Shown: positions 1 to 10,944, counted from the stretch's first letter. The stretch is DNA of 64,000 nucleotides from Theocolax elegans (GCA_026168455.1 CM047426.1:41682307-41746306), one strand, 5' to 3'. Program-made: numbers and translations. Notes: a model not told the origin generated them from the letters alone.

Positions 1-183
1 AACTTATTATTTAATTGTACATATTTTTATTTTTTATTCTGTTATGGCTTTATCTTTTTTATTATTGAAATTTATTTTGTTATTTAGTTTTAAAGTTTTA
101 ATCACTGTATCAGTTCGCTTATGGTGCCTATGGGGTTTCTACCCCATAATGGCCTAATAAATATTTCAATCAATCAATCAATC
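1..183 (+). mobile_element. 3' end of a non-LTR retrotransposon copy (upstream part outside window)
   Basis: This AT-rich 3' UTR is identical by eye to 2137-2316, the 3' end of the next copy. It ends with AATAAA and a (CAAT)n tail, then runs straight into a CT microsatellite. A short tandem-repeat tail instead of poly-A is usual for CR1/L2-type non-LTR elements. The body of this copy lies before the window. Confidence 0.75.

Positions 184-244
<61 letters not shown>
181..244. repeat. (CT)n microsatellite between two non-LTR copies
   Basis: About 60 bases of CT repeat with one GT interruption. It sits between the (CAAT)n tail of one copy and the 5' end of the next. The same arrangement recurs at 2317-2374 and 4305-4365. 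Confidence 0.9.
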
Positions 245-555
245 GGTGAGTACAAGTTTACTGGTTTACTGCTCCGTCTTGCTTAGTATTTTATACTCAC
301 ACAGTTACTCCGAGTTTTTTCTAGAGCATAAGAAAGGGACGGTTACTGACTGCAGCGTTTATCTAGTAAATTAGTGTTTCATTGCTGCAGCCAGTAGTTC
401 CATAATTTGCAAATTTTATTCTGCGGCATTTTGGAGGTTATCTTCGAGAGGGAAAGACGACTTATCGCGCTGGCCAAGTGTGCGCAGTGCTCCCAACATC
501 TGGACGGTTTTTCGCACACATTTCGACCTTCGTCGGTGGATGCCGCGCGGATATT

Positions 556-738
556 ATGGCAACATCATGCGGCTGCTTTGTGTGTGGCGGGAGACTCACC
601 AGAAAGGATTACACAGACGTCTGTTCACACTGTAATAAAATCACGCACGCGCACTGCTTTGACGTCGCGCTAGGCTCTTCCGAGCGCCGCTGTTGTGCGC
701 TGGCTCAGACTAAAGCGCTAGGCGCGGCAATCAACTGA
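556..738 (+). pseudogene. ORF1 N-terminal remnant (zinc-finger protein) of copy A
   Basis: The conserved ATG at 556 opens the same reading frame as in copies B (2684) and C (4674). The product begins MATSCGCFVCGG and keeps a Cys/His-rich finger (CFVCGG, then CSHCNKITHAHC) resembling the PHD-like fingers of CR1-type ORF1 proteins. About 60 codons in, the frame runs into the internal deletion and stops at 738. ORF1 proteins of this type bind element RNA. This fragment lacks the coiled coil and RRM-like region and is presumably non-functional. Confidence 0.6.
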
Positions 739-1967
739 TGCGAGGTGCGCCACAGCCTGGATATTGGATCCTAGTCTTATTCGATTTCTCCAAGGCCTTT
801 GACACACTTCCTCATGATCAACTTATCCGAAAGTTGGGCGACATCAGTTGCTCAGATACTGTACTCAACTGGTTCTACAGATATCTTGTGGGTCGCACGC
901 AAGCCGTTGTGGATGAGGTTGGCGTGCTGTCTGACTGGCTCGAGGTGTATGCAAGTGTGCCTGAGGGCAGTGTTCTAGGTCCGGTCTTACTCTCCATCTT
1001 TATTAATGACCTACCTAAGGTTCTCAAGTTTAGTAACTATATGTTATTAGCCGATGACGCCCAGGTCTATCATTCGTTTTTTCCAGCCGATATTGACAAT
1101 GGTGTTCAACGCGTATCTCAGGATGCGAACGCGATTGCCAGGTGGGCATTGGAAAACGGCCTTTCACTAAATGTAAAAAAGACGAAGGTTATGATCCTGG
1201 GTAGTCAGGCTTATATATCTCGTATTAACCTGAACAATGCTCCGAGAGTAACTTTCTAGATTATGAAAATGTGGTAAAATCGTTGGGCTTATTGATTACA
1301 CCCACCCTCGACTGGTCAAAACAAGACAATCTCTAGGCGTGTTCACGGTGTTTTGCACTCACTACGCTAATATAGTCAGGCACTTTCAATGAAACTTCGT
1401 AAGAATCTGGTGAAAGCACTCATTTTTCCCCACTTCGACTATGCGTGTGCGGCCTACAATGATGTTGACCAGACTAGAAACCTAGAACTGCAGAGGTTAT
1501 TAAATGCCTGTGTGAGATTTGTATGGGGCAATATAACGAGACGTGACCACGTAACCCCGTGTAGACTGGGTTTGAGGTGGCTGTCGGTCGAGTCTAGACG
1601 CTCATACCTCATTGGTTTCCTGGCGTTTAACATCATTGCACATAAGTCACCATCATACCTGGCAGATCATATCACCCACCTCAACACCCCTGGCCATATT
1701 CTTCGTTCATCCTCCCGCCATCCACCTAGGTCACTCATGTATCTTCCTCCATGCACTGAAGCTTTAAACAGATCATTTGTCATTACCTCCACTCGTATCC
1801 TAAATCATTTTCCCTCACTTACGTTCGATCCTTCATTTTTAGACAAATTCAAGACCATTCTGTTCAATCATCTGTTTGGGCTCGATCAGGCAGCCTGGTC
1901 TATGCGGGTCACGAACGAGGGCATATCTTTGCGGTCCATCCCTCACCTGGATATAGAAGTCTGTTAG
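738..1967 (+). pseudogene. Reverse transcriptase (ORF2) fragment of copy A
   Basis: Two ORF pieces (738-1259 and 1389-1967) together carry the central and C-terminal RT. Visible motifs are FDFSKAFDTLPH (RT block A), SVPEGSVLGPVLLS (block B, with E where Q is usual) and LADDAQVY (the catalytic YADD position, here LADD). The second piece holds the post-RT segment with HFDYACAAYND and a conserved C-terminal tail ending in SLRSIPHLD. Between the pieces the frame is broken at about 1257-1388. The upstream endonuclease is deleted. The RT is the enzyme that would copy element RNA by target-primed reverse transcription. Confidence 0.75.
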
Positions 1968-2316
1968 TATTACTATTATTATTGCGTCGATATTTATTAT
2001 TTATTATATTGGTGCAGTTCTGTATTTGTCGTTTTTTTTGTTATTATTTATTCACTTTTGTAAATTTTATATAATCTTTTATATTGCGTTTAGTTTGCGA
2101 ACAGTACATATTTTGTTATTTATTTTTAAGTTTTAACTTATTATTTAATTGTACATATTTTTATTTTTTATTCTGTTATGGCTTTATCTTTTTTATTATT
2201 GAAATTTATTTTGTTATTTAGTTTTAAAGTTTTAATCACTGTATCAGTTCGCTTATGGTGCCTATGGGGTTTCTACCCCATAATGGCCTAATAAATATTT
2301 CAATCAATCAATCAAT

Positions 2317-2374
2317 CTCTCTCTCTCCCTCTCTCTCTCTCTCCTCTCTCTCTCTCTCCTCTCTGTCTCTCTCT
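2317..2374. repeat. (CT)n microsatellite between copies A and B
   Basis: CT-rich tract with CC interruptions, ending with the same CTCTGTCTCTCTCTGG boundary as the other junctions. Confidence 0.9.
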
Positions 2375-2683
2375 GGTGAGTACAAGTTTACTGGTTTACT
2401 GCTCGTCTTGCTTAGTATTTTATACTCACACAGTACTCCGAGTTTTTTCTAGAGCATAAGAAAGGGCGGTTACTGACTGCAGCGTTTATCTAGTAAATTA
2501 GTGTTTCATTGCTGCAGCCAGTAGTTCCATAATTTGCAAATTTTATTCTGCGGCATTTTGGAGGTTATCTTCGAGAGGGAAAGACGACTTATCGCGCTGG
2601 CAAGTGTGCGCAGTGCTCCCAACATCTGGACGGTTTTTTTCGCACACATTTCGACCTTCGTCGGTGGATGCCGCGCGGATATT

Positions 2684-3166
2684 ATGGCAACATCATGCGG
2701 CTGCTTTGTGTGTGGCGGGCGACTCACCAGAAAGGATTACACAGAAGTCTGTTCACACTGTAATAAAATCACGCACGCGCACTGCTTTGACGTCGCGCTA
2801 GGCTCATACCTCATTGGTTTCCTGGCGTTTAACATCATTGCACATAAGTCACCATCATACCTGGCAGATCATATCACCCACCTCAACACCCCTGGCCATA
2901 TTCCTCGTTCCTCCTCCCGCCATCCACCTAGGTCACTCATATATCTTCCTCCATGCACTGAAGCTTTAAACAGAACATTTGTCATTACCTCCACTCGTAT
3001 CCTAAATCATTTTCCCTCACTCACCTTCGATCCTTCATTTTTAGACAAATTCAAGATCACTCTATTCAATCATCTGTTTGGGCTTGATCAGGCAGCCTGG
3101 TCTTTGCCAGTCACGAACGAGGGTATATCTTTGCGGTCCATCCCTCACCTGGATGTAGATGTCTAG
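2684..3166 (+). pseudogene. In-frame fusion of ORF1 zinc finger to ORF2 C-terminal tail (copy B)
   Basis: The ATG at 2684 corresponds to the ORF1 start of copies A and C. The frame encodes the Cys/His finger (CFVCGG, CSHCNKITHAHC) and then, after the deletion junction, reads on in frame through YLIGFLAFNIIAHKSP to the native end of ORF2 at 3166. The result is an open frame of about 160 codons made of the first and last parts of the element. I see no evidence that it is expressed. It could be a neutral deletion product or a non-autonomous element that keeps an RNA-binding finger. Confidence 0.55.
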
Positions 3167-3358
3167 TCGGGATCGTTGTTATTGCTACTGTTATTGCTAT
3201 TGTGATTGTAAATATTATTGTGAAGCATCGTTATTTATTCTGCTTGTGCAGCTTTGTATTTACTATTTTTTACTATTTATTCACTTTTTATATATATTAT
3301 TAAACTTTTATTTTGCGTTTACCTTGCGAACAGTACATATTTTGTTATCTATTTTTAA

Positions 3359-4099
3359 TTTTAAAATTTGAATTTTTCCAACTATTAAAAAATTCGTGAA
3401 TCTATTGCTTGTTTACACTTTAAGTTATATGATAAATGAATTTATTGATCTCCACAAGCCAAAGACTATTCCTCACAACTCAGTAAGGCGGACTGTATTA
3501 ATACCAGCCACTTTAAAAACCTCACAGGATGAGTGTTTGAAAAAAAAACCAAGACAAGCTAAGTCAAAATAAAAAATTTTTTAATTGATTGTAGTATATA
3601 ATAAAAAAAACTAAAAAAACGGAAAAAAAAGAAAGAAAGGAACTGAAAATTTATTGTATTTCGCCCTGAGTATGCCTGGTGGGCTCATCAGTAGAGTCCA
3701 GGCATCTCGTCTCTAGATACAGATGAATGATATAATATAAAAATTTGGAATCCTCGTCGGGATAGAGCTGGTTTCCAAATTTTTATATTCATTATTATCA
3801 TTCATCTGTATCTAGAGACGAGATGCCTGGACTCTACTGATGAGCCCACCAGGCATACTCAGGGCGAAATACAATAAATTTTCAGTTCCTTTCTTTCTTT
3901 TTTTTCTGTTTTTTTAGTTTTTTTTATTATATACTACAATCAATTAAAAAATTTTTTATTTTGACTTAGCTTGTCTTGGTCTTTTTTCAAACACTCATCC
4001 TGTGAGGTTTTTAAAGTGGCTGGTATTAATACAGTCCGCCTTACTGAGTTGTGAGGAATAGTCTTTGGCTTGTGGAGATCAATAAATTCATTTATCATA
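3359..4099. mobile_element. Foldback (long palindromic) element inserted in copy B
   Basis: Two arms of about 320 bp (roughly 3426-3748 and 3785-4101) are almost perfect reverse complements around a short spacer that includes GGGATAGAGCTGG. Directly repeated flanks of 12-13 bp (3346-3358 and 4100-4112, ATCTATTTTTAA) look like a TSD. About 65 bases left of the left arm are not mirrored on the right. There is no coding capacity. Confidence 0.75.
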
Positions 4100-4304
4100 T
4101 ATCTATTTTTAAGTTTTAATTTACTATTTAATTGTACTTATATTATATTTTTATTTTATTCTGTTCTGTTTTTATCTTATTTCACTACTGAAATTTATTT
4201 TGTTATTTAGTTTTAAAGATTTACTCATTGTATTAGTTCGCTTATGGTGCCTATGGGGTTTCTACCCATAATGGCCTAATAAATATTTCAATCAATCAAT
4301 CAAT

Positions 4305-4312
4305 CTCTCTCT

Positions 4313-4365
<53 letters not shown>
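4305..4365. repeat. (CT)n microsatellite between copies B and C
   Basis: CT tract with the same terminal GTCTCTCTCTGG boundary seen before copies A and B. Confidence 0.9.
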
Positions 4366-4673
4366 GGTGAGTACAAGTTACTGGTTTACTGCTCCGTCTT
4401 GCTTAGTATTTTATACTCAACAGTTGATCCGGTTTTTTCTAGAGCATAAGAAAGGGACGGTTACTGACTGCAGCGTTTATCTAGTAAATTAGTGTTTCAT
4501 TGCTGCAGCCAGTAGTTCCATAATTTGCAAATTTTATTCTGCGGCATTTTGGAGGTTATCTTCGAGAGGGAAAGACGACTTATCGCGCTGGCCAAGTGTG
4601 CGCAGTGCTCCCAACATCTGGACGGTTTTTCGCACACATTTCGACCTTCGTCGGTGGATGCCGCGCGGATATT

Positions 4674-5889
4674 ATGGCAACATCATGCGGCTGCTTTGTG
4701 TGTGGCGGGAGACTCACCAGAAAGGATTACACAGACGTCTGTTCACACTGTAATAAAATCACGCACGCGCACTGCTTTGACGTCGCGCTAGGCTCTTCCG
4801 AGCGCCGCTGTTGTGCGCTGGCTCAGACTAAAGCGCTAGTCGCGGCATCAACTGATGCGAGGGCGCCACCGCCTGGATTGCCGCGACAATCGATGGAGAC
4901 CTGTGCTACCGAGCTGGCGGCCACGTCCACTCCGTCTCCTTCCAGTGCCAAGCGCATAGCCTCGCCCCCGTCGCCATCATCGTCGCGGGTTGTCAAGCAG
5001 CATTGCGGCGCCGCGTACACCGAGAGCTGCTCCGACCTACCCGCGCGAACGATCGGTGCCGTGGATATGGCTGCTTTGTTTGCTGAGTTCGCGAGCCGTC
5101 TAGAATCGAAGCTCGAGAATTCGGTTTCGCGCATCGAGTCCTCGGTGCAGGGACTGGCCGGCGAGATTCGTGAGCTGGGTTCGCGGGTTTCGCTGATGGA
5201 AACGATGACGGAAGAAAAGTTTACCGGCGTGTCAAACCGCATAGATGCCCTTGAGACCGCAAACGAAGAAATTCGCGGACAGATCAGCGAGTTACGGGGA
5301 TCGAGTCTGGGGACTACCGCATTGCAAATTATTGACGCGTGTGAAATCCTCATTCGCGGCATTCCGGCTAATTTGACCATTCCTGAAGGAGAAGCTCTAG
5401 GAAAAATTTTTGAAGCTCTAAATCTTCCCAGGATTTGTTCCCAAATAGTCGAAACTCGTCCCTGGCTCGTTCGAGACAAACCTGGCGATCGAAACCTGGG
5501 ATTAGCAACCTCGACCTCTGCTGCGAACACTAACATCAGCGTTTTCAATAATAATAATAATAATTTTAATATTAAAAATGGAATTGTCGTCCGGTTTTCG
5601 TCGCCTTCTACTAGAGACCTATCCTCGAGAGAGCGCGCCTTCTCAAGGGAGTCTCAGCGGATTCTCTGTTCGGTGCGGGTGGATCTGGGCCGATTTATTT
5701 GTGTGCGTTATGGCCCAAGCAGATAAAGATAAAGCGCTTCGCCGATCCACTGATTTGGGCTTCGCGAGGCCTCTAGTCAAGAATTTTACGGTTTTCATGC
5801 GTATTACCAAGGGAGGGCAACTCTTCCCGATTTACTCAGAAGCGGACATTTTTAAGATATCGTCTCCGAATCCTCCCTCCCCGAAATAG
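4674..5889 (+). pseudogene. ORF1 protein of copy C: zinc finger, coiled coil, RRM-like region (one frameshift)
   Basis: From the conserved ATG at 4674 the frame runs to 5726. It gives an N-terminal Cys/His finger (about residues 5-40), a Ser/Pro/Thr-rich linker, a coiled coil (FAEFASRLESKLENSVSRI and following heptads, about residues 150-220), then an RRM-like segment (IIDACEILIRGIPANLT, later NGIVVRFSSPSTRD). The expected C-terminus (FARPLVKNFTVFMRITKGG, SEADIFKI) is in another frame that ends at 5889, so a small indel lies between about 5600 and 5726. ORF1 proteins of this layout multimerise and coat element RNA. ORF2 begins a few bases downstream. Confidence 0.65.
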
Positions 5890-5892
5890 GGT

Positions 5893-7043
5893 TTGCCTGG
5901 CCAGGCATCATCTATAACTAACTCTTCATTCTCCATTTTCCATGTAAATATTAACAGACTAAAAACCCATTTTTCATCCATTGAATCAGTAGTGTTGCCT
6001 TTTAATCATGACATCATTGCTCTCTCCGAAACATTCCTCACTGAGTATGACTCCTCAGACATGTTGGGTCTTCCGAACTACACACTACGTAGATTGGATC
6101 GTGTTGGAAAGGAGGGGGGGGGGTGTTGCGGCTTACATCAGGAGTAATCTTGAGGTTAAGCTTGTAGCCCACTCTGACCCTGTCTTTTCCAACTCCCCGG
6201 AGTTTATGATTTTTCAAATCCATAGTCAAACTAGCTCGTTACTCTTTTGTGTGGTTTACAGGAGACCCTCAGCAACCTACCCATCAAATCTATTTGATTC
6301 AGTAACTAATTTCTTGCACACTTGTGATCAGGTTGTCATTACCGGAGATTTTAACGTTAATATGTGCAAGAAGGATGGGTCGTCCTCCATGTTGGAGTCA
6401 TTCTTCGTTTCATTAAACCTTTTCCTGGTCAAATCCGATCTAACTCATCATACTCATACCTCATCTACCTCATCTCACACATGGCTTGACTTGTTTATCG
6501 TACGCAGCCCTCCGCCAGTTTTCAAATACTTTAAATCTTCGGTGCCCTTTGCAGCAGGCCACGACTACATTATTCTTGAACTCGAATTTTCTAAACCATT
6601 GCCTGTTGCAAAGAAGATATGGTCGCGTAATACTGCCCGGATTGATCTGGCGGAGGCCGCTGCGATTTTCTCGGCTGCTTTCGATCGTGCTTCATCACTT
6701 CATATTACGTCCTCTATCTCATCTTGTTCATCTGCATCTATTACGTCACCTATTTCGCCTGGCCACACACTCTCTTCCCCTCTTCCTTCCTTGATTCCGC
6801 CCTCTCCGTCTCCCATTCCCATCAACAACCTCCTTTCCAACCTCGTATCTTCTATTTTACATACCTTTAACTCCCTTACACCGGCAAGACTCATCACTAT
6901 TAAGAACTCCATCAAACCCTGGATCACCCGATCTATAAGGCATAATATCAAAACTCGTAACTTGGCTTTTAAATTTATATTATTCCGATACTTCTGTATT
7001 CCGGTTTTATTTTCTATTGTTTTAATGTTATTTGCACTCATGT
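5893..7043 (+). pseudogene. ORF2 APE-type endonuclease of copy C, frameshifted and lacking RT
   Basis: The N-terminal part reads FHVNINRL and IIALSETFL, the usual start of an apurinic-type endonuclease. At the G run (about 6112-6122) the frame shifts, and the domain continues in the other frame as GGGVAAYIRS, FCVVYRRPSA, ITGDFNVNM and FAAGHDYIILEL, which carry the conserved Glu, Tyr, Asp-Phe-Asn and His-Asp positions. A linker with WSRNTARIDL and SIKPWITRSI follows, then coding potential ends before the RT. This endonuclease would nick the target, so it is the part expected to govern CT-tract preference. Confidence 0.7.
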
Positions 7044-7103
7044 AACTGCTGTGTATACGGGGTTTTCCCTAAAATACCAAATAAATAATCAATTAATCAA
7101 TTA

Positions 7104-7210
7104 ATCGCTCTCTCTCTCTCTCTCTCTCTCTCTCAAGCCTTACGGTGGTTTTTCCTCCTAGACATAATAAATGCTTTCAAATCTCTCTCTCTCTCTTTCT
7201 CTCTCTCTCT
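7104..7210 (+). mobile_element. Short 3'-end fragment (7132-7183) of a third non-LTR type inside (CT)n
   Basis: Two CT tracts (7104-7131 and 7184-7211) bracket about 50 bases containing a pyrimidine-rich segment, then ACATAATAAATGC and TTTCAAATCTC. It has the design of the neighbouring 3' ends (AATAAA close to the tail) but a different sequence. The simplest reading is a heavily 5'-truncated copy inserted in the CT tract. Confidence 0.5.
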
Positions 7211-7211
7211 C

Positions 7212-8248
7212 GTAAGTAGCAATCACGTACCAAAATTTAACTTCTTGTTTTTATCGAGATTTTTTCTGCCGCTTTTGTGCCTACGGGCTTTTTTGTTAGA
7301 GAATTCTTGCAAGCGCCTTATATGCGAGCCTTCTGGTAAATAAATCTGTGATTTTACTTAAAGGCTCGCCAAAAAAAATTCTTCTAAGAAATATCTACTA
7401 TCTATTGAGGTTACGTCGAGTCGGTTGAGTCTAAACATGTACCTTCACCATCTTCGATAACTGTTTATAACATTGGTTATTATTCACTGGTATCAACAAA
7501 GGAAGTGATTTAATCTAGTGTTCTATTAAAGTGTTTTTTTTAATTCGTTTTTGGTGTGTGCGGTGACTTTTCACTTGTCTAATTGCTGCTTCACGTTCAT
7601 TATATTTCTATATCCCAGATTGTATGCCCCTATATAGTACGCCATGTGTAATCGCTCGCAAGCCTAATTATGAGTGTCCAAATTGTGTGCCTCTTCGTAT
7701 TCTTATACATATTAGCATACTGCGTCATTGTGTGAACATTATACTTGTTTTATATTGTGTTAACCGTTATTTATTTAAAAAAAATAGTTTAGTATTTAAT
7801 TATGCTAGCTAAAAATTGCGTCAGTAATTGATTACTTAATAGAAAAAGTTTTGTTTTTACATATAAATTGTTGCTGTGAGTGTGCCATTTCACTTTACGA
7901 TACCACTACTATATATTAGAAATTGCTTAGTCTTTGTGATATTTTTATTGTGCTATTTATGTCTAAGTGATTCTTGTAAATTATTGTAAACTTGTAAGTT
8001 TGAGAATTTGTATGCGAGATACCTAGTGTATGTATGTATTTTCTATTCTCTTTACAAGTGAATTGTGTGTAATTAGTACATTTTTTATTTTCTATTGTTA
8101 GTCGCTTATATGCATTTAATATTGCACAAAAGCTGTAATGCATCAACTTTAAAAGCATATATCATCGTTCTTGGTTATTCACCTGGCATTTACCGGTGCG
8201 ATCGGATCTTCGCTTGTTTGCGTATGTAGTGTTACTTTAAATGTCTAA
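7212..8248 (+). other. Long 5' leader of element D
   Basis: AT-rich, non-coding, with GTAAGT at its first bases (7212-7217). Leader blocks shared with 49093-49260 are the best evidence that this is element sequence and not host flank. No convincing gene is seen. Confidence 0.5.
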
Positions 8249-9308
8249 ATGAATAAAGAAAAAAAATTATGGGCGGTTAAATGTTATCGTTGTACTAGGA
8301 ATATATCCTTGCTCATAAGATTTTGTGAGCAGTGTGGTAAACATTTTCACCTGAGTTGTGCTGACATTTTCTTGCAGAATAAGTTTGATGACAATTGCTG
8401 TTTTAATAACATTACCTTGGCTATTGATAGGAATGTTTACTTGCGTTCTTTATCAAATAAAACTGCTTCTGCCTCGTCAACTGATGCTCATCATTCAATT
8501 GTGGATTCTTTTCGTGCCGTAAACTGTGATCAGCCGACTTCATTGTGTACTTCAGCCTCAGACGCAACGTACAAGATTATTAAAGAGCTGGATCTGCCAT
8601 CGGATTGGGAGTCTTTGTCGCAGTCGCAATAGATGGCCTTTCTCTTTCGTAGTTCAAGAACGGACACTGCTTCTATTAATAATCGTTTGGATGACATCAA
8701 TTCTAAGTTGGAGCAGCAGAATACGCGGATTTCAGCTCTAGAACGTGAAAATGTTGCGCTCGGCAGTGAAGTTGAGCAGCTCAAGGATTTGCATGTGACT
8801 GTTGTTCCTAATACTCAAATGAAGCTTGTCGATACCCAATTTCTTGTTCTTTACCATTATTAGATTTAGCTAAAAATATTATTTTATGTTTAAACCTGAA
8901 TTGTATTTGCAATGATATTCTTGATGCACGTGTGCTTGTTCCCAAGAATTTTTCAAATCTGGGCACATAATCAATTGTTATTAGATTCAAATCGGCTGAG
9001 ATTCGCAATGTTGTACTGGAAATTAAGTGCAGGTTTGTTGCTGATGCTGGGAACTTTTCCACCAAACCAATTAATCTGTATGAAATGTTACCACCTGCCG
9101 TTTACGAACTTCATCTGCTTGTTATAACCAAGCTAAAGCCTCTTAAATTTAAGCACATCTGGACGAGAGATGGTGTCATTTTTGTGAAAAAGGAAGATGA
9201 CTCGGAGCGCATCAGATTAACTCAAAGGCTGATCTCGAAAAGTTATTGTGACTGCCTCGTACTTTGTCTGTTGGCAGTGTGTCTGACACTCGGTCTTCTT
9301 TTCGAGTA
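8249..9308 (+). pseudogene. ORF1 protein of element D (zinc finger, coiled coil, C-terminal remnant)
   Basis: The frame starts MNKEKKLWAVKCYRC and has a Cys/His finger (CYRC, CEQCGKHFHLSC). A TAG at 8630-8632 interrupts it. In the same frame it continues as a heptad-rich coiled coil (NRLDDINSKLEQQNTRISAL). Further frameshifts follow, but the typical ORF1 C-terminus is visible at about 9085-9225 (ELHLLVITKLKPLKFKHIW, DGVIFVKKEDDSERI). The layout parallels copy C ORF1, with a different finger sequence, so D belongs to another family of the same kind. Confidence 0.6.
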
Positions 9309-10944
9309 GCCCAGGTGAATGCTAATTCCTTATTGAATCATCTTGTTGAGTTGCAATCTTTATTTGTATTGGAAAACATTGACATTCTTTCTGTTTCTGA
9401 GTCATGGTGCACTCCAAACCGTCCAAATTCGACCTATAATTTGTAAAATTATTCACTGGTGCGTAATAATCGTGGATTGGCCTCTGTCATTGGTAAACGG
9501 GATTTTATACAAGGAGGTGGGGCGGCTTGTTATATTAAACAAGGTATCACCTTTCGTATTTTGGAATCTCCACAAATTGACAATTTGAATGACACTGAGT
9601 ATTTGCTACTGGAGTTGTTATTTGATTGCAGTAAAATAGTTTATCGCAGACCTAAGGGCCATGTTCTGTCAAATTTTTTCAGAATTCTCCAAGACTATTC
9701 GCATTTGTGTAGCAATATTATTATTGCTGGAGACCTAAATTCGAATTTATTACTCGCAGATTATTACAGTTCACATTTGCTAGATTTAATTAGAGAATTT
9801 CTTTATTTTTAGTACCATTCAGGGCTACTCATCATTGTTGATTCTGAGTCGAAAGTTAAATCAGCTAAACAATCATCCAGTCCTTTTATCTGCGGTCATG
9901 ACTATATTATTATCGATTATTATTGTTTACCTACTATGCTAGCGAAGCCAAACACTCGTATTATCCGTGATTTTAGAAACTTTAATCCTGTTGAATTTCC
10001 GAGAGCGCTTACAGTTGATCTTGCTACCATTCAGGACCTACCACATGATTTTGTGAATGTGGATTATTTACTGAACTCCATTCCAAATTCCCTTACAACA
10101 AATCTTGACATCCATGCACCCTTTGTTTCACGTGTGGTTCGCCCACGTCCAGCTCCATGGATGTCTGAAGTTCTTTTAGCTATGCGTAAGGAGCGTAACA
10201 GGTTATATAAAGTGGCTAAGCGCCGTAGTGATAGTAATTTGTTGACCGAATATAAGAGGCTTCGTAAAATTTTAAAATGCAAAGTTAAGCAGGCGAAGGA
10301 TTCGTATTTTGAGCGGATGTTACAGGGTAGTTCGAGTGATTCGGATTGCTGGCGTCTCTTGAGAAGGTTAGGCAGTGTCGGTGAATCTTTGAACTCCCCG
10401 CTTAAATTTTTTTCGATCGATGACCTTTCTCCACATTATGTGTCGGTCACTAGACGTCATCCCCAATGCAGTTTACACCAGTTGGTCGAGATTCATCTTT
10501 TGCATTTCGACCTGTTTCGTATGATCAAGTGGTTGAGGCCTTTATGATTTGCCTTCCCAAGGCCAAAAGCCGTAGCTTGGATGGTTTATCATTGTATTAT
10601 TTTAAGGAGGTTTTACACTCCATTGTGCAAATTTTTACTGATTTATACAACTTATCTCTGCAGACTAAACTATACCCTACGATGTGGAAAAGAGCCATGA
10701 TTGTGCCAATGAGTAAAGTTTCTAGGCCGCTATCACCGTCGGATACCAGGCCAATCGCGAATCTTGCGCATTTTGCTAAAGTTTGCGCCCATTTGATTAC
10801 TCATCAAATAGTAGAGCGTTTGGAGAGTAATAATATTTTATCACCTTTTCAGTCTGGGTTCCGATCATCATTTAGTACACAAACTGCGTTGATTAAGATC
10901 ACTGATGATATTCGCTTTGCTAACATTTTGTTTATCCAACGTTA
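9303..10944 (+). pseudogene. ORF2 (endonuclease plus N-terminal RT) of element D
   Basis: Endonuclease motifs are FRVAQVNANSLLNHL, DILSVSESWC, IVYRRPKG, IIIAGDLNSN and CGHDYIII. The frame is broken by a TAA at 9444-9446, a stop near 9810, and a frame change near 10440-10466. The RT N-terminus follows: MWKRAMIVPMSKVSRPLSP, DTRPIANLAHFAKV, LSPFQSGFRSSFST and ALIKITDDIRFA. The catalytic YADD region is beyond the truncation point near 10925. Confidence 0.7.

Larger units (their letters stand above)
245..2316 (+). mobile_element. Non-LTR retrotransposon copy A, internally deleted
   Basis: The copy has the family 5' UTR (245 onward), the start of ORF1, a fragment of the ORF2 reverse transcriptase, and the full 3' UTR with AATAAA and (CAAT)n tail. 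Compared with copy C (4366-7103), ORF1 breaks off at about 762 and continues directly into RT sequence. The rest of ORF1, the endonuclease and the N-terminal RT are therefore missing. Copies 0, A, B and C lie head to tail with CT tracts between them, either through repeated insertion into CT microsatellites or through local tandem duplication. Confidence 0.8.
2375..4304 (+). mobile_element. Non-LTR retrotransposon copy B, deleted and split by a foldback element
   Basis: The 5' UTR matches copies A and C. At about 2800 the sequence jumps from ORF1 to the ORF2 tail; the shared GCTC at the breakpoint suggests a microhomology deletion. The 3' UTR is interrupted at 3359-4099 by a palindromic insertion and resumes at 4100 through AATAAA and a (CAAT)n tail at about 4304. 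Confidence 0.8.
4366..7103 (+). mobile_element. Non-LTR retrotransposon copy C (longest; ORF1 and endonuclease present, RT missing)
   Basis: The copy begins like A and B but keeps most of ORF1 and the endonuclease of ORF2. Near 6965 the coding sequence stops matching expectation and passes into a 3' end of related but different design: GGGGTTTTCCC, AATAAATAATC and an AATC/AATT repeat tail. The RT is absent. The end could be an internal deletion within a variant copy or a chimera with a relative's 3' end. Confidence 0.75.
7212..10944 (+). mobile_element. Non-LTR retrotransposon D, decayed and 3'-truncated
   Basis: The 5' end directly follows (CT)n and begins GTAAGTAGCAA, nearly the same as the 5' end of element E at 49093. 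The two share further leader blocks such as TTTTCTGC and GTGCCTA.GGGCTTTTTGTTA. A roughly 1-kb leader precedes ORF1 (8249) and ORF2 (about 9300). RT sequence ends near 10925 in mid-domain without a family 3' end. Several stops and frame changes show it is dead. Confidence 0.75.

Noticed and set aside
4823..5548. Minus-strand open frame of 241 codons
   Set aside because: It lies wholly opposite ORF1 of copy C, which has recognisable motifs; the minus frame has none and is a shadow.
181..7212. Regularly spaced CT tracts considered as a CRISPR-like array or satellite
   Set aside because: The tracts are simple microsatellites between retrotransposon copies; there are no short repeats with unique spacers.
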